Position numbers and translations under genes: made by a program. The notes beneath the pieces were generated by a model, which made no database searches, was not told where the DNA came from, and worked only from the letters and a program-made list of their open reading frames with translations. This document shows, piece by piece, positions 52,886 through 61,833 of a DNA stretch of 64,000 nt. The stretch comes from Pedobacter montanisoli. GTDB taxonomy: Bacteria; Bacteroidota; Bacteroidia; Sphingobacteriales; Sphingobacteriaceae. The stretch spans positions 809,543 through 873,542 of the forward strand of contig NZ_JALGBH010000002.1 of NCBI RefSeq assembly GCF_022809115.1, written 5' to 3'. Positions within the stretch are counted from its first letter, which is position 1. Every line of letters starts with the position of its first letter.

Positions 52886-54100
52886 ATGAAAAGATCAGGC
52901 AGTGCAGATTTACCTTTACACTATGGCCATGTACCCCTATGGTTGGCAGAACGTATGGGCAAATTAGGGAAAGTCATTGTAGAAGAAATACTATCCAATC
53001 AGGGTAAAAGTGCTTTATTATCTAAATTTAGTGATCCTTTTTGGTTTCAGAGTCTAGGAGCTGTAATGGGAATGGACTGGCATTCTTCAGGAATTACAAC
53101 CTCAGTAATGGGTGCTTTAAAAAGAAGTATAAATCCTAATGCTAAAGAATTTGGTATTTTTATTTGCGGTGGTAAAGGCAAACAATCCCGAAATACGCCA
53201 AATGAAGTATTGCGTTTTGCTGAACTTAATGGCTTAGCAGCTCAGGATCTGGTTAGAAGCAGTAAACTGACTGCAAAAGTAGATAATACCGCTATTCAGG
53301 ATGGATTTCAATTGTATCAACATCATTTTATTGTGAGTAATGAAGGTCAGTGGACAGTTATACAACAAGGGATGAGTAACAGTAGCTCTACTGCCCGTCG
53401 TTACCACTGGCACTCCCCCTCTATAAAATCATTCACAGAAGAGCCACACACAAGTATTTATGGAGAAAATCAAGGCAATATCCTCAATCTTACCGATAAG
53501 ATGGCTCAGCCTTTAAAAACTGCCATGATGGAAGTAACAACAGAAAATCCTGATAAAATGTTGTCTGAGATTTCTAAGATCAAGCATTTGGTTATGCCCA
53601 TGCATCATGATGTAAAAGCAAAAGATGTAGATATGAAACGCTTAGGAGCTGTTTTATGGCTGGCACAGGAAAAGAATGTGAACAATTTTGAAGAATTATT
53701 GTTACTTGAAGGCTTAGGGCCAAGAACCTTGCAGTCTTTGGCTTTGGTAAGCGAAGTAATCTACGGACAACCTTCGCAGTTTAAAGATCCTGCCCGTTTT
53801 TCTTTTGCCCATGGTGGAAAAGATGGTCACCCCTTTCCTGTTCCAACTAAGGTTTACGACGAAACGATTGAGACTTTGCAACAGGCCATACAAAAATCGA
53901 AATTGGGACAGAGTGACAAAATACAGGCCATACGATCGCTTTCTAAGGTAACAGCCCGGTTGGCAGAAGATTTTGTGCCTAATGGAAATTTTAACGAGTT
54001 AATTGCCCATGAAAGAGCTAACTCATGGAAATATGGAGGAAGAACAGTGTTTGGTAAAGCTAAAGCACCGCAGAACCAACAATTAGATTTATTTCAATGA
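52886..54100 (+). CDS. DUF763 protein
   Basis: 404 residues of DUF763. The N-terminus MKRSGSADLPLHYGHVPLWL is the family hallmark; other conserved blocks are MGMDWHSSGITTSVMGALKR, FGIFICGGKGKQSRNTPNE, FIVSNEGQWTVIQQGM and YHWHS. A helix-hairpin-helix-like motif LLLLEGLGPRTLQSLALVSE lies at about 271-290, pointing to nucleic-acid contact, followed by RFSFAHGGKDGHPFPVP. No enzyme activity is known. Its stop overlaps the start of the endonuclease V gene (ATGA), so the two proteins are made together, which supports a DNA-repair or RNA-processing role. Confidence 0.88.
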   Translation: MKRSGSADLPLHYGHVPLWLAERMGKLGKVIVEEILSNQGKSALLSKFSDPFWFQSLGAVMGMDWHSSGITTSVMGALKRSINPNAKEFGIFICGGKGKQSRNTPNEVLRFAELNGLAAQDLVRSSKLTAKVDNTAIQDGFQLYQHHFIVSNEGQWTVIQQGMSNSSSTARRYHWHSPSIKSFTEEPHTSIYGENQGNILNLTDKMAQPLKTAMMEVTTENPDKMLSEISKIKHLVMPMHHDVKAKDVDMKRLGAVLWLAQEKNVNNFEELLLLEGLGPRTLQSLALVSEVIYGQPSQFKDPARFSFAHGGKDGHPFPVPTKVYDETIETLQQAIQKSKLGQSDKIQAIRSLSKVTARLAEDFVPNGNFNELIAHERANSWKYGGRTVFGKAKAPQNQQLDLFQ

Positions 54101-54807
54101 TCTGTTATGATAATCTTACATTAGCCGAAGCAACAGCCATACAGAATGAGCTCAAATCAGAATTACGTTTCGATCTGGCAGAAAATCTGGATTTTAAAAC
54201 TGTTGGCGGAGCAGATATTTCTTTTAACAAAGGCAGCAACCAGTTTTTTGCAGCTATTGTGATATTGAACTTTCCGCGTATGACTTTACAAGGTTATGCA
54301 CTGGCTCACGGTATTAGCAATTTTCCTTATATTCCTGGTTTTTTGGGTTTCAGGGAAGTTCCAAGTTTACTAAAAGCTTGGGATATGATCCCCAATAAAC
54401 CTGATGTGCTGATCCTGGATGGGCAAGGTATTTTACACCCCAGAAAAATGGGCATTGCTTCACATTTTGGTGTGCTTACTAAACATTTAACCATGGGTTG
54501 TGCTAAAAAATCACTTTTTGGTAAGTATGAAGAGCCTGATCTTCAAAAATATTCAGATAGTCCTATATATGGGCATCACGAAATTTTGGGCTATGCGCTT
54601 CGTACCAAAGATCGCACTCAACCTGTGTATGTTTCTCCAGGCTATGGTTTAAACGTTTCTCAGTCGTTAAACCTTATCTGCAAATGTATGGGTAAATATC
54701 GTATTCCAGAACCTACGAGAATAGCGCATGAAATTGTAAACCAATTCAGAACAGGTTATTTAAAAGAAGGTTATCATAAAATTCCCCAAAATCCCGAACT
54801 ATTTTAA
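54097..54807 (+). CDS. nfi: Endonuclease V (deoxyinosine 3' endonuclease)
   Basis: 236 residues. The active-site acids appear in VGGADISF (Asp40) and ILDGQGILHPRKMGIASHFG (Asp108); FPYIPGFLGFREVPSLLKAW holds the conserved wedge segment PYIPGFLxFRE. EndoV cuts one base 3' of deoxyinosine in DNA or inosine in RNA. The gene is translationally coupled to the DUF763 gene. The late block is longer at the C-terminus (RIPEPTRIAHEIVNQFRTGY) as usual for bacterial forms. Confidence 0.92.
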   Translation: MICYDNLTLAEATAIQNELKSELRFDLAENLDFKTVGGADISFNKGSNQFFAAIVILNFPRMTLQGYALAHGISNFPYIPGFLGFREVPSLLKAWDMIPNKPDVLILDGQGILHPRKMGIASHFGVLTKHLTMGCAKKSLFGKYEEPDLQKYSDSPIYGHHEILGYALRTKDRTQPVYVSPGYGLNVSQSLNLICKCMGKYRIPEPTRIAHEIVNQFRTGYLKEGYHKIPQNPELF

Positions 54808-54845
54808 ACCATTTATCTTTTCAAGAAATAAACTATTTTTACGCC

Positions 54846-56057
54846 ATGTCAACTAAAAAATCATCCGCGATCATTTTCATATTTATTACGTTACTGATCG
54901 ATTTTACGGGTTTTGGTATCATTATACCAGTTATGCCTAAATTGATCGAAGAATTAACCGGTAAGGGATTAGATGTTGCTGCAGAATACGGGGGTTATTT
55001 ACTGGTAGCTTATTCATTGGCACAATTCTTATTTTCTCCAATTATAGGTGGTTTAAGCGACCGTTTTGGTCGGAGGCCTATTTTATTGCTTTCGTTGTTT
55101 GGCTTAGGTATCGATTATATCTTCCTTTCTTTTGCACCTAATATTTTATGGCTGTTTGTTGGAAGGGTAATAGCCGGTATTACCGGTGCCAGTTTTACTA
55201 CGGCTATGGCTTATATTGCAGATATTTCTACACCAGAAAAGAAAGCACAAAACTTTGGAATGGTAGGCGTTGCTTTTGGTGTAGGTTTTATCATAGGACC
55301 TGTTATTGGTGGCTGGTTCAGTAACATGGGATTAAGAGCGCCTTTTATGGTTTCGGCTATTCTAGCTCTTTTAAACTGGTTGTATGGTTATTTTATTTTA
55401 CCAGAATCATTGGCGCCCGAAAAAAGACGTGCATTCTCATGGGGAAGATCCAATCCCTTGGGCTCCTTATTGAATGTTTCAAAATATCCTACTATTATTG
55501 GTTTAGTGGGTGCTTTATTGCTATTGTATATTTCAAGTCACTCTGTACAATCTAACTGGAGCTATTATGTAATTGAAAAATTTAAGTGGGATTCTGAAAT
55601 GATTGGTTATTCTTTGGGCGTGGTTGGTGTGGTTATTGCGTTGGTGCAAGGTGGACTGATCAGGATATTGATACCTAAGATAGGAAACAAAATGGCAATC
55701 ATCTATAGTCTGATATTGTATATCGTTGGCTTTACTTGTTTTGCCTTTGCCTCGAACGGTTTAATGATGATGTTGTTTATTTTACCTTATTGTTTGGCAG
55801 GTATTGGAGGTCCGGCTATGCAAACCATTATTTCGAATCAGGTAGCAGATAACGCACAAGGCGAAGTACAGGGAATTATTACAGCTATGCAAAGTTTGGC
55901 TGCAATTATTGGCCCTTGGTTAATGACCCATATATTTGCTTATTTTATTGCAGATCATACAACTTATTATTTTCCGGGAGCACCTTTTATACTCAGTGCA
56001 TTTTTAACACTTATAGCTTTATTTATTGCCATTTTTACGCTCCGTAAACACCATTAA
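54846..56057 (+). CDS. MFS transporter, TetA/multidrug (TCR) type
   Basis: 403 residues, twelve predicted helices. LIDFTGFGIIIPVMPKLIEE is the start typical of the TetA-like DHA1 branch; GGLSDRFGRRPILLLSLFG is motif A, and GFIIGPVIGGWF motif C, the antiporter signature. Substrate unknown; TetA-like sequences without known tetracycline resistance are common in Bacteroidota. It is 38 bases after EndoV and its stop overlaps the convergent phoH gene by four bases. Confidence 0.9.
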   Translation: MSTKKSSAIIFIFITLLIDFTGFGIIIPVMPKLIEELTGKGLDVAAEYGGYLLVAYSLAQFLFSPIIGGLSDRFGRRPILLLSLFGLGIDYIFLSFAPNILWLFVGRVIAGITGASFTTAMAYIADISTPEKKAQNFGMVGVAFGVGFIIGPVIGGWFSNMGLRAPFMVSAILALLNWLYGYFILPESLAPEKRRAFSWGRSNPLGSLLNVSKYPTIIGLVGALLLLYISSHSVQSNWSYYVIEKFKWDSEMIGYSLGVVGVVIALVQGGLIRILIPKIGNKMAIIYSLILYIVGFTCFAFASNGLMMMLFILPYCLAGIGGPAMQTIISNQVADNAQGEVQGIITAMQSLAAIIGPWLMTHIFAYFIADHTTYYFPGAPFILSAFLTLIALFIAIFTLRKHH

Positions 56058-57406
56058 AGCAGTTCATTAGCCAGATTGGCCAGTTCGCTCCTTTCCCCTT
56101 TTTGTAAAGTTATATGCGCATAAAGGGGATGATTTTTAGCATTTTCTATCAGATAAGATAAACCATTGCTTTCAGAATCGAGGTAAGGCGTATCTATCTG
56201 GTAGATATCTCCTGTAAACACAATTTTGGTATGCTCACCTGCTCTGCTGATAATGGTTTTGATTTCATGTGGAGTTAAGTTTTGGGCTTCGTCTATAATA
56301 AAGAAGATTTTGGTCAGTGTACGGCCTCTTATAAATGCCAAAGGTGCAATTTCAATCTTTTCAGTATTAACCAGCTCATCAATCTTGCTCTGCATCTTCT
56401 CATCTTTACTGAACTGCTCACGTATAAATTTAAGATTATCCCATATGGGCGCCATGTAAGGATCAACTTTAGACTTTACATCGCCAGGTAAAAAGCCAAT
56501 GTCTTTATTGCTCAATGGCACAATAGGCCGGGTAATGTAAATCTGCCGGTATTCTCTGCGTAATTCTAAGGCACTGGCAAGTGCTAAAAGCGTTTTTCCA
56601 GTACCTGCATTGCCCTGTATGGTTACCAGTTTAATTTCAGGATTCAATAATGCATCTATAGCAAAACTCTGTTCTGCATTACGTGGAGCTATTTTAAATA
56701 TTTCTTTGTAAGAAACCCATCTTAAGGTATTATTGGTAGCATTGTAAAATGTATTAAGCTCTCTGCGTTTGTTTTTTAAAATGTAGAAATGATTACCAGA
56801 ACTATAAGGTAATTTTGCCTGAGCTGCATAAATAATAGTATCAGCCTTTAAATGGTCAAGAATATGAGGGTCTATGTTCTTAACTTCTGTTTTACCTGAA
56901 TAGAGTTCTTCTACATTTTTAATTTTCCCTGTTTCGTAATCTTCGGCATGCAAATCAAGTGCTTTGGCTTTTAAGCGCAAGCAAATATCTTTTGAAACCA
57001 GGATTACTTTACGTTTAGGATGTTCTTCTTTTAAGGCTAAGGCGGTATTTAATATTCTGTTGTCAAATTTATCCTGACTAAACAGGAGTTCTGCATTATT
57101 TTTTTGAGGCTTTTCATTGAGCAATACTTTAAACTTAGCTCCACTCCTTTTGTTTAAACTTACCCATTTATTTAAAAGATGATTTTTGGAGGCCTGATCT
57201 ATAATTCTTATAAAATTTCGGGCTTCAAAATTTCTGGTATCGTTGCCGCTTTTAAAATTATCAAGCTCTTCGAGAACTAAAGCGGGTATGGCAACATCAT
57301 GTTCCTGAAAACTATAGGCTGCATTATGATCGTATAAAATTACGGAGGTATCAAGAACAAATATTTTTTTATCTGTTGTTTGGACCTTATTTTCTTTTCT
57401 TGCCAT
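56054..57406 (-). CDS. PIN-PhoH (PhoH2-like) ATPase / ribonuclease
   Basis: With the ATG at 57406 (MARKENKVQTTDKKIFVLDT) it has 450 residues; an ATG 18 bases upstream is also in frame. N-terminal PIN ribonuclease domain (about 15-180) with Asp19 in FVLDTSVI and Asp115 in QDKFDNRIL; C-terminal PhoH P-loop ATPase (about 235-450) with Walker A GNAGTGKT (265-272) and Walker B FIIDEAQNLTP. PhoH2 proteins unwind and cut RNA. It is preceded by a long non-coding stretch with its own terminator. Confidence 0.92.
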   Translation of the reverse strand: MARKENKVQTTDKKIFVLDTSVILYDHNAAYSFQEHDVAIPALVLEELDNFKSGNDTRNFEARNFIRIIDQASKNHLLNKWVSLNKRSGAKFKVLLNEKPQKNNAELLFSQDKFDNRILNTALALKEEHPKRKVILVSKDICLRLKAKALDLHAEDYETGKIKNVEELYSGKTEVKNIDPHILDHLKADTIIYAAQAKLPYSSGNHFYILKNKRRELNTFYNATNNTLRWVSYKEIFKIAPRNAEQSFAIDALLNPEIKLVTIQGNAGTGKTLLALASALELRREYRQIYITRPIVPLSNKDIGFLPGDVKSKVDPYMAPIWDNLKFIREQFSKDEKMQSKIDELVNTEKIEIAPLAFIRGRTLTKIFFIIDEAQNLTPHEIKTIISRAGEHTKIVFTGDIYQIDTPYLDSESNGLSYLIENAKNHPLYAHITLQKGERSELANLANELL

Positions 57407-57454
57407 ATAAGCTAAAATAACCATTTGGCTATTAAAGTTTTTAATTTTTAGAAT

Positions 57455-57495
57455 AAAAAAACGGAGAACCGCCTCTTTCGATTTGATTCTCCGCT
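57455..57495 (-). terminator. Terminator in the region upstream of phoH
   Basis: On the minus strand CGGAGAA ... TTCTCCG with an 18-base loop, followed by seven T, about 50 bases before the phoH start. It would end a transcript coming from the region at right. Confidence 0.75.
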
Positions 57496-58181
57496 TAAAC
57501 CCAATTCTAACCGTAGTTAGATATGAGCCATCAAAAGAAAATTACCTGACCTAATTTTTGAAATGCTGTTTTTCAACTTTATTTCATCTTTTAATTGCTG
57601 TCAAAGTTTCACCGCCATAGCGTATGTTAACTCATGTACCTGCAATGTCTGTTATTAAAACTGTTCAACTAACTTTGTTTAGTATTGCTACTCTTTTATT
57701 TTACTCTCAGATCAAACTGATTTCGAATTTTAGTTTCCTGGATATTGGATATTAATCACAATGAGGATGCATCTGTTATAAAACTTCTGCAAATTAAACC
57801 TGTTTTTTAATCCCGAAAATTTCAGCCTCTGGCTTCATCTTCGTTTTGGATTAATGTTCAGACTGTCAAAGTACTTCCTGTTTGATATATACTAAGTTAG
57901 GTTAGCTAGGATTATTTGTCAAGAAAATGAGTTAATTTTTACTAACAATTTATGAACCAATGAATTGTGTTTTATAAACATATTTAAACAGCTAATTTCT
58001 TTTAAATTGGCTTAAAAAATGAGATTATTCTATTTTATACTAAGTTATTAACATTCAGGTTTTTAACAAAAAAATCTAATAATAGACATTTTTCAATTTT
58101 TAAATTTCTCAAAAAAATAAAAAGATGTTGCAAACTTTAATTTGTTATGCTTGTAGAATGATATAAATATTAGATTTGTGT
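57496..58181. other. Long non-coding region (~690 bp), possible leader or small RNA
   Basis: No open frame of note on either strand. A minus-strand transcript ending at the terminator at 57455 would leave an RNA of up to about 450 bases. I looked for tmRNA (no GENNYALAA-type tag), RNase P RNA (no GAGGAAAGTCC), SRP RNA and found none. Right end: TAGATTTG (58171-58178) is a -7 match for the FUSC gene, almost leaderless. Confidence 0.4.
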
Positions 58182-60362
58182 ATGCTCAACAGGCCTATCA
58201 GAAATACGCAGGATTTTTTATTAAGCAATTACTTTGTAGAAGGTTTGCGTATAACCTTTGGGGTGATCTGTCCGCCTTTAATTTTGGCACATTTTGGTAT
58301 GCTGCAATATGGCATGACCTTATCATTAGGTGCTATTTGTGTAAGTATTGTTGATACACCCGGCCCAATGCACCACAGGCGTAATGCTATGCTAATTACC
58401 ATAGCATTGTTATTCATCGTATCCATAATTGTGGGGCTAACCAATAAAAACGTCATTTTTACGGGGGTAATTCTCGTTATTTTCAGTTTTATTTTTTCCA
58501 TGTTCCTGCTATTTGGCAACAGAGCGTCTGCAATAGGTGTTGCGGTCTTACTGGTCATGGTATTGAGCATAGACGATATCCGACCCTGGAACGAAGTTTT
58601 ATTATCAGCAGGATTGGTATTGTGTGGAGGTGTGTGGTATGCCATCTTAAGCTATGCCATTTATAGAATAAGACCTTACCGACTGGCACAGCAGGTATTG
58701 AGCGATTCTATTTTGCAGGTAGCAGAATTCTTAAGGGCTAAAGCCAAGTTTTATGAAGAAAAAGTTAATTACGATAAGAATTTCAAAGCTTTGGTGCAAT
58801 TACAGGTAGATGTAAGTCAGAAGCAGGATGAAGTGCGTGAGGTATTGTTCCGTACCCGCGAAATTGTAAAAGAATCTACTCCTCAGGGCAGGTTTTTATT
58901 GGTTGTATTTACCGATATGGTAGATCTTTTTGAGCAGGTAATGTCAACCTATTATAATTACAAACAGTTACATGATCAGTTTGATAAGGCGGGTATCCTT
59001 TATAGATACAAGCTGATCATCAATAAGATTTCTTATGCTTTAGATGATATTGCTTTTGCTTTGAAAACCGGGGGCACTCCTATCATATCTAATACACTGG
59101 ATAAAGACCTGCTTAGTTTAAAAGACGAAATAGGCAAATTAGAACAGGCAGAATCAGCACAATACAATGCACTCGGTATTATTGCTTTGAAGAATATAGA
59201 GGTTAATATTGAAAATATCGTTCAGCGAGTTAAAAATATTGTGAGTTATTTCAATAAAAAAGAGCGTAGCAAGATCAAAAACGGCGATGTTGATGTAGCA
59301 AAATTTGTAAATAAGCAACAGATTGACCTTAAGATCCTGATTGATAATTTAAACTTTAAATCGGCTGTTTTCCGCCATTCATTAAGGGTTTCTATTGTAA
59401 TGTTGGTGGGTTATATTGCAGCTAAAAGCCTTGCCTTTTCACATAGTTACTGGATTTTACTGACCATATTGGTGATTTCAAAACCGGGATTTTCTTTAAC
59501 TAAAGAAAGAAATTACCACCGTATTATAGGAACAGTAATCGGTGCTTTTATTGGAATGGGGATTTTACACTTTGTAAGTGATAAGAACACGCTATTTTTT
59601 ATCCTGATTGTTTTCATGATCGGCGCATATAGTTTCCAGCGTAAAAACTACGTAATCAGCGTGTTGTTCATGACCCCTTATATTCTTATTATGTTTGATT
59701 TCTTAGGTTTGGGTACAATGGCTGTGGCAAGAGAAAGGATATACGATACGTTGATCGGTTCGGGAATTGCCTTTACAGCAAGTTACCTGTTGTTCCCTAA
59801 CTGGGAAAAAGAAAAGCTGAAAGAAGCGATGGTAAATACGCTAAAATCTAATGCAGAGTACTTTAGACAGGTCATCAGGCTTTATTTTGAGGACGAGAAC
59901 GATATCACAAGCTATAAACTGGCGAGGAAAGATATTTTTATCAATTCATCCAATTTATCTTCCTTGTTTCAACGTATGTTCTCAGAACCGAAGAGCAAAC
60001 AGATTTATATTAAAGAATTGCACCAATTTACGGTATTAAATCACCTGCTCACTTCTTATGTGGCTAGTTTAGCATTGTACATAAAGGAACATAACTTTAT
60101 TAGCGTTAATCCGGATAGTTTAAAACTCATTGCCGATCATACCACTTTTCTTTTAAGCAGTTCGGTAGATAATTTATTCTATGATAAAGAAGGTATCAAT
60201 AATGTGCAATTGATCCATCGTAAAAATAAAGAGGAGAATGTATTGCATGCCGATGTACATGAAAATACCACGACTATTATAGAAGAGCATTTTGATCTGA
60301 TACAGAAAGTGGCTTACGATATTTATAAGATCACTGAAAAGATCAACGTTAAGAATTTTTAA
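58182..60362 (+). CDS. FUSC-family (YccS-like) inner membrane protein
   Basis: The ATG at 58182 gives 726 residues; a TTG six bases upstream is less likely. Two membrane blocks: about residues 12-165 (FVEGLRITFGVICPPLILAH onward) and about 400-545 (FRHSLRVSIVMLVGYIAAKS, then SYWILLTILVISKPGFSLTK with the conserved W-x-L-T-x-x-V-x-x-P motif of FUSC). The parts between and after are cytoplasmic helical domains. YccS/YhfK-like proteins are related to aromatic-acid exporters; the substrate is unknown. A TAGATTTG box immediately precedes the start. Confidence 0.88.
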   Translation: MLNRPIRNTQDFLLSNYFVEGLRITFGVICPPLILAHFGMLQYGMTLSLGAICVSIVDTPGPMHHRRNAMLITIALLFIVSIIVGLTNKNVIFTGVILVIFSFIFSMFLLFGNRASAIGVAVLLVMVLSIDDIRPWNEVLLSAGLVLCGGVWYAILSYAIYRIRPYRLAQQVLSDSILQVAEFLRAKAKFYEEKVNYDKNFKALVQLQVDVSQKQDEVREVLFRTREIVKESTPQGRFLLVVFTDMVDLFEQVMSTYYNYKQLHDQFDKAGILYRYKLIINKISYALDDIAFALKTGGTPIISNTLDKDLLSLKDEIGKLEQAESAQYNALGIIALKNIEVNIENIVQRVKNIVSYFNKKERSKIKNGDVDVAKFVNKQQIDLKILIDNLNFKSAVFRHSLRVSIVMLVGYIAAKSLAFSHSYWILLTILVISKPGFSLTKERNYHRIIGTVIGAFIGMGILHFVSDKNTLFFILIVFMIGAYSFQRKNYVISVLFMTPYILIMFDFLGLGTMAVARERIYDTLIGSGIAFTASYLLFPNWEKEKLKEAMVNTLKSNAEYFRQVIRLYFEDENDITSYKLARKDIFINSSNLSSLFQRMFSEPKSKQIYIKELHQFTVLNHLLTSYVASLALYIKEHNFISVNPDSLKLIADHTTFLLSSSVDNLFYDKEGINNVQLIHRKNKEENVLHADVHENTTTIIEEHFDLIQKVAYDIYKITEKINVKNF

Positions 60363-60363
60363 T

Positions 60364-60471
60364 AATAAGGGTGTTTAGTAGATTGAATGTCATTCCGTAC
60401 TCGATACGGAATCTTTAATTAAAGATCCTGAAATAAATTCAGGATGACGGAAAAAATTAAACACCCTTATT
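60364..60471. repeat. Palindromic intergenic repeat element, copy B
   Basis: A 108-bp element with perfect 14-bp ends (AATAAGGGTGTTTA and TAAACACCCTTATT). Inside are ATTCCGTA-CTCGA-TACGGAAT and ATCCTGAA-ATAAA-TTCAGGAT hairpins in the order opposite to copy A (23114-23250). It sits between the convergent FUSC and bioB genes, where it could also serve as a bidirectional terminator. Confidence 0.88.
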
Positions 60472-60479
60472 TTTTGATT

Positions 60480-61484
60480 TTAAATAGCTTGTTCTTCTTG
60501 TTTAAGCATAAGTTGAGGTCTGCCATTTTTAAAGGCTTCTCTGGTTTTTAATCCCAATAATTCAAACATGGCTATATCCTCATTAAATGCAGGATTTGGC
60601 GTGGTTAATAATTTATCGCCTGCGAAGATAGAATTTGCACCTGCCATAAAGCAGAAAGCCTGTTCCAGAACGCTCATTTCGTTTCTTCCGGCAGATAAAC
60701 GTACAACAGATTTAGGCATTACAATGCGTGCTGTAGCAATCATTCTTACCATATCCCATATAGGTACTCTCGGCTGATTTTCCAAAGGCGTGCCTTTTAC
60801 GGGTACTAGTGCATTTACAGGTACTGATTCAGGGTGTTTAGGCATATTGGCTAAAGTTTGCAACATCGAAACTCTGTCTTCTACTGTTTCACCTAAACCA
60901 ATGATACCACCACTACATACCGTTAATTTAGCTTTTCTCACGTTTTTGATGGTATTTAAACGATCATCGTAGGTACGTGTAGAAATAATTCTTTTATAAT
61001 CGTCTTCAGAAGTATCCAGATTATGGTTATAAGCGTATAAACCGGCATCAGCTAAGCGCTGTGCCTGATCTTCGGTTAGCATACCTAAGGTACAGCATAC
61101 TTCCATATCCATGTCGTTAACAGCTTTAACCATTTCAATTACTTTGTCAAAGTCACGGTTATCGCGTACTTCACGCCATGCAGCTCCCATACATAAACGT
61201 GAGGCGCCACCTTCTTTAGCTTTAACGGCTGCTGTAACCACATCAGGTAGTTTCATTAAGGCATGTACATCAACATCGGTATTGTAACGGGCAGCTTGTG
61301 GGCAATAAGAACAGTCTTCTGAACAGCCTCCGGTTTTAATAGATATGAGTGAACTGATTTGAACTTCGTTATAGTCTTTATTTTCACGATGAATACTTGC
61401 TGCTTCGTAAACCAGGTCTAATAAAGGTTTATGGTAAATAGCTGCAATTTCTTCTTTTGTCCAATCGTGTTTTAACTTTTGCAT
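60480..61484 (-). CDS. bioB: Biotin synthase
   Basis: 334 residues, radical SAM enzyme that inserts sulfur into dethiobiotin. The cluster motif is CSEDCSYC (Cys54, Cys58, Cys61), then [18 protein letters not shown] (about 153-160) and the [10 protein letters not shown] and RLSAGRNEM blocks are conserved. It is a full-length gene, with no other bio genes nearby. Its first 24 codons and 132 bases upstream are repeated in tandem, so the promoter region is present twice. Confidence 0.96.
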   Translation of the reverse strand: MQKLKHDWTKEEIAAIYHKPLLDLVYEAASIHRENKDYNEVQISSLISIKTGGCSEDCSYCPQAARYNTDVDVHALMKLPDVVTAAVKAKEGGASRLCMGAAWREVRDNRDFDKVIEMVKAVNDMDMEVCCTLGMLTEDQAQRLADAGLYAYNHNLDTSEDDYKRIISTRTYDDRLNTIKNVRKAKLTVCSGGIIGLGETVEDRVSMLQTLANMPKHPESVPVNALVPVKGTPLENQPRVPIWDMVRMIATARIVMPKSVVRLSAGRNEMSVLEQAFCFMAGANSIFAGDKLLTTPNPAFNEDIAMFELLGLKTREAFKNGRPQLMLKQEEQAI

Positions 61485-61820
61485 ATATCTTAATAAGGGA
61501 ATATTTGTATCTGCAAATGTGGTAATAATTATTGAACATGCAATAAACAGTTTAAAGTTAAAAGTAGAAAGTTTAAAGTCTCATTTCTCATATCTAACAT
61601 CTCAAATCTAGCTACTCAGGTCTAATAAAGGTTTATGGTAAATAGCTGCAATTTCTTCTTTTGTCCAATCGTGTTTTAACTTTTGCATATATCTTAATAA
61701 GGGAATATTTGTATCTGCAAATGTGGTAATAATTATTGAACATGCAATAAACAGTTTAAAGTTAAAAGTAGAAAGTTTAAAGTCTCATTTCTCATATCTA
61801 ACATCTCAAATCTAGCTACT
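61413..61820. repeat. 204-bp perfect tandem duplication over the bioB 5' end
   Basis: Bases 61413-61616 and 61617-61820 are identical as far as I can compare them by eye. Each unit holds the first 72 bases of the bioB coding sequence and the following 132 bases, which should contain the promoter. The two copies are directly repeated with no gap; flanking sequences differ on both sides (CAGG versus AATA), which defines the limits. Confidence 0.93.
61608..61688 (-). pseudogene. Truncated duplicate bioB start (26-codon ORF)
   Basis: Created by the tandem duplication: [20 protein letters not shown], then LLDL as in BioB, followed by SS and a stop at 61608-61610. It has the same start context as bioB and would be translated on any transcript from the distal promoter copy, acting as an upstream ORF for bioB. 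Confidence 0.85.
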
Positions 61821-61833
61821 AATATCTCAAAAT

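Noticed and set aside
57496-57900. tmRNA, RNase P RNA, SRP RNA or 6S RNA in the long non-coding region
   Set aside because: None of the conserved sequence marks of tmRNA, RNase P or SRP RNA is present; 6S RNA cannot be judged by eye, so it is left as unknown.
57893-57912. TTAGGTTAGCTAGG as a DtxR/IdeR box
   Set aside because: The dyad is poor (second arm does not pair well) and no suitable gene start follows.
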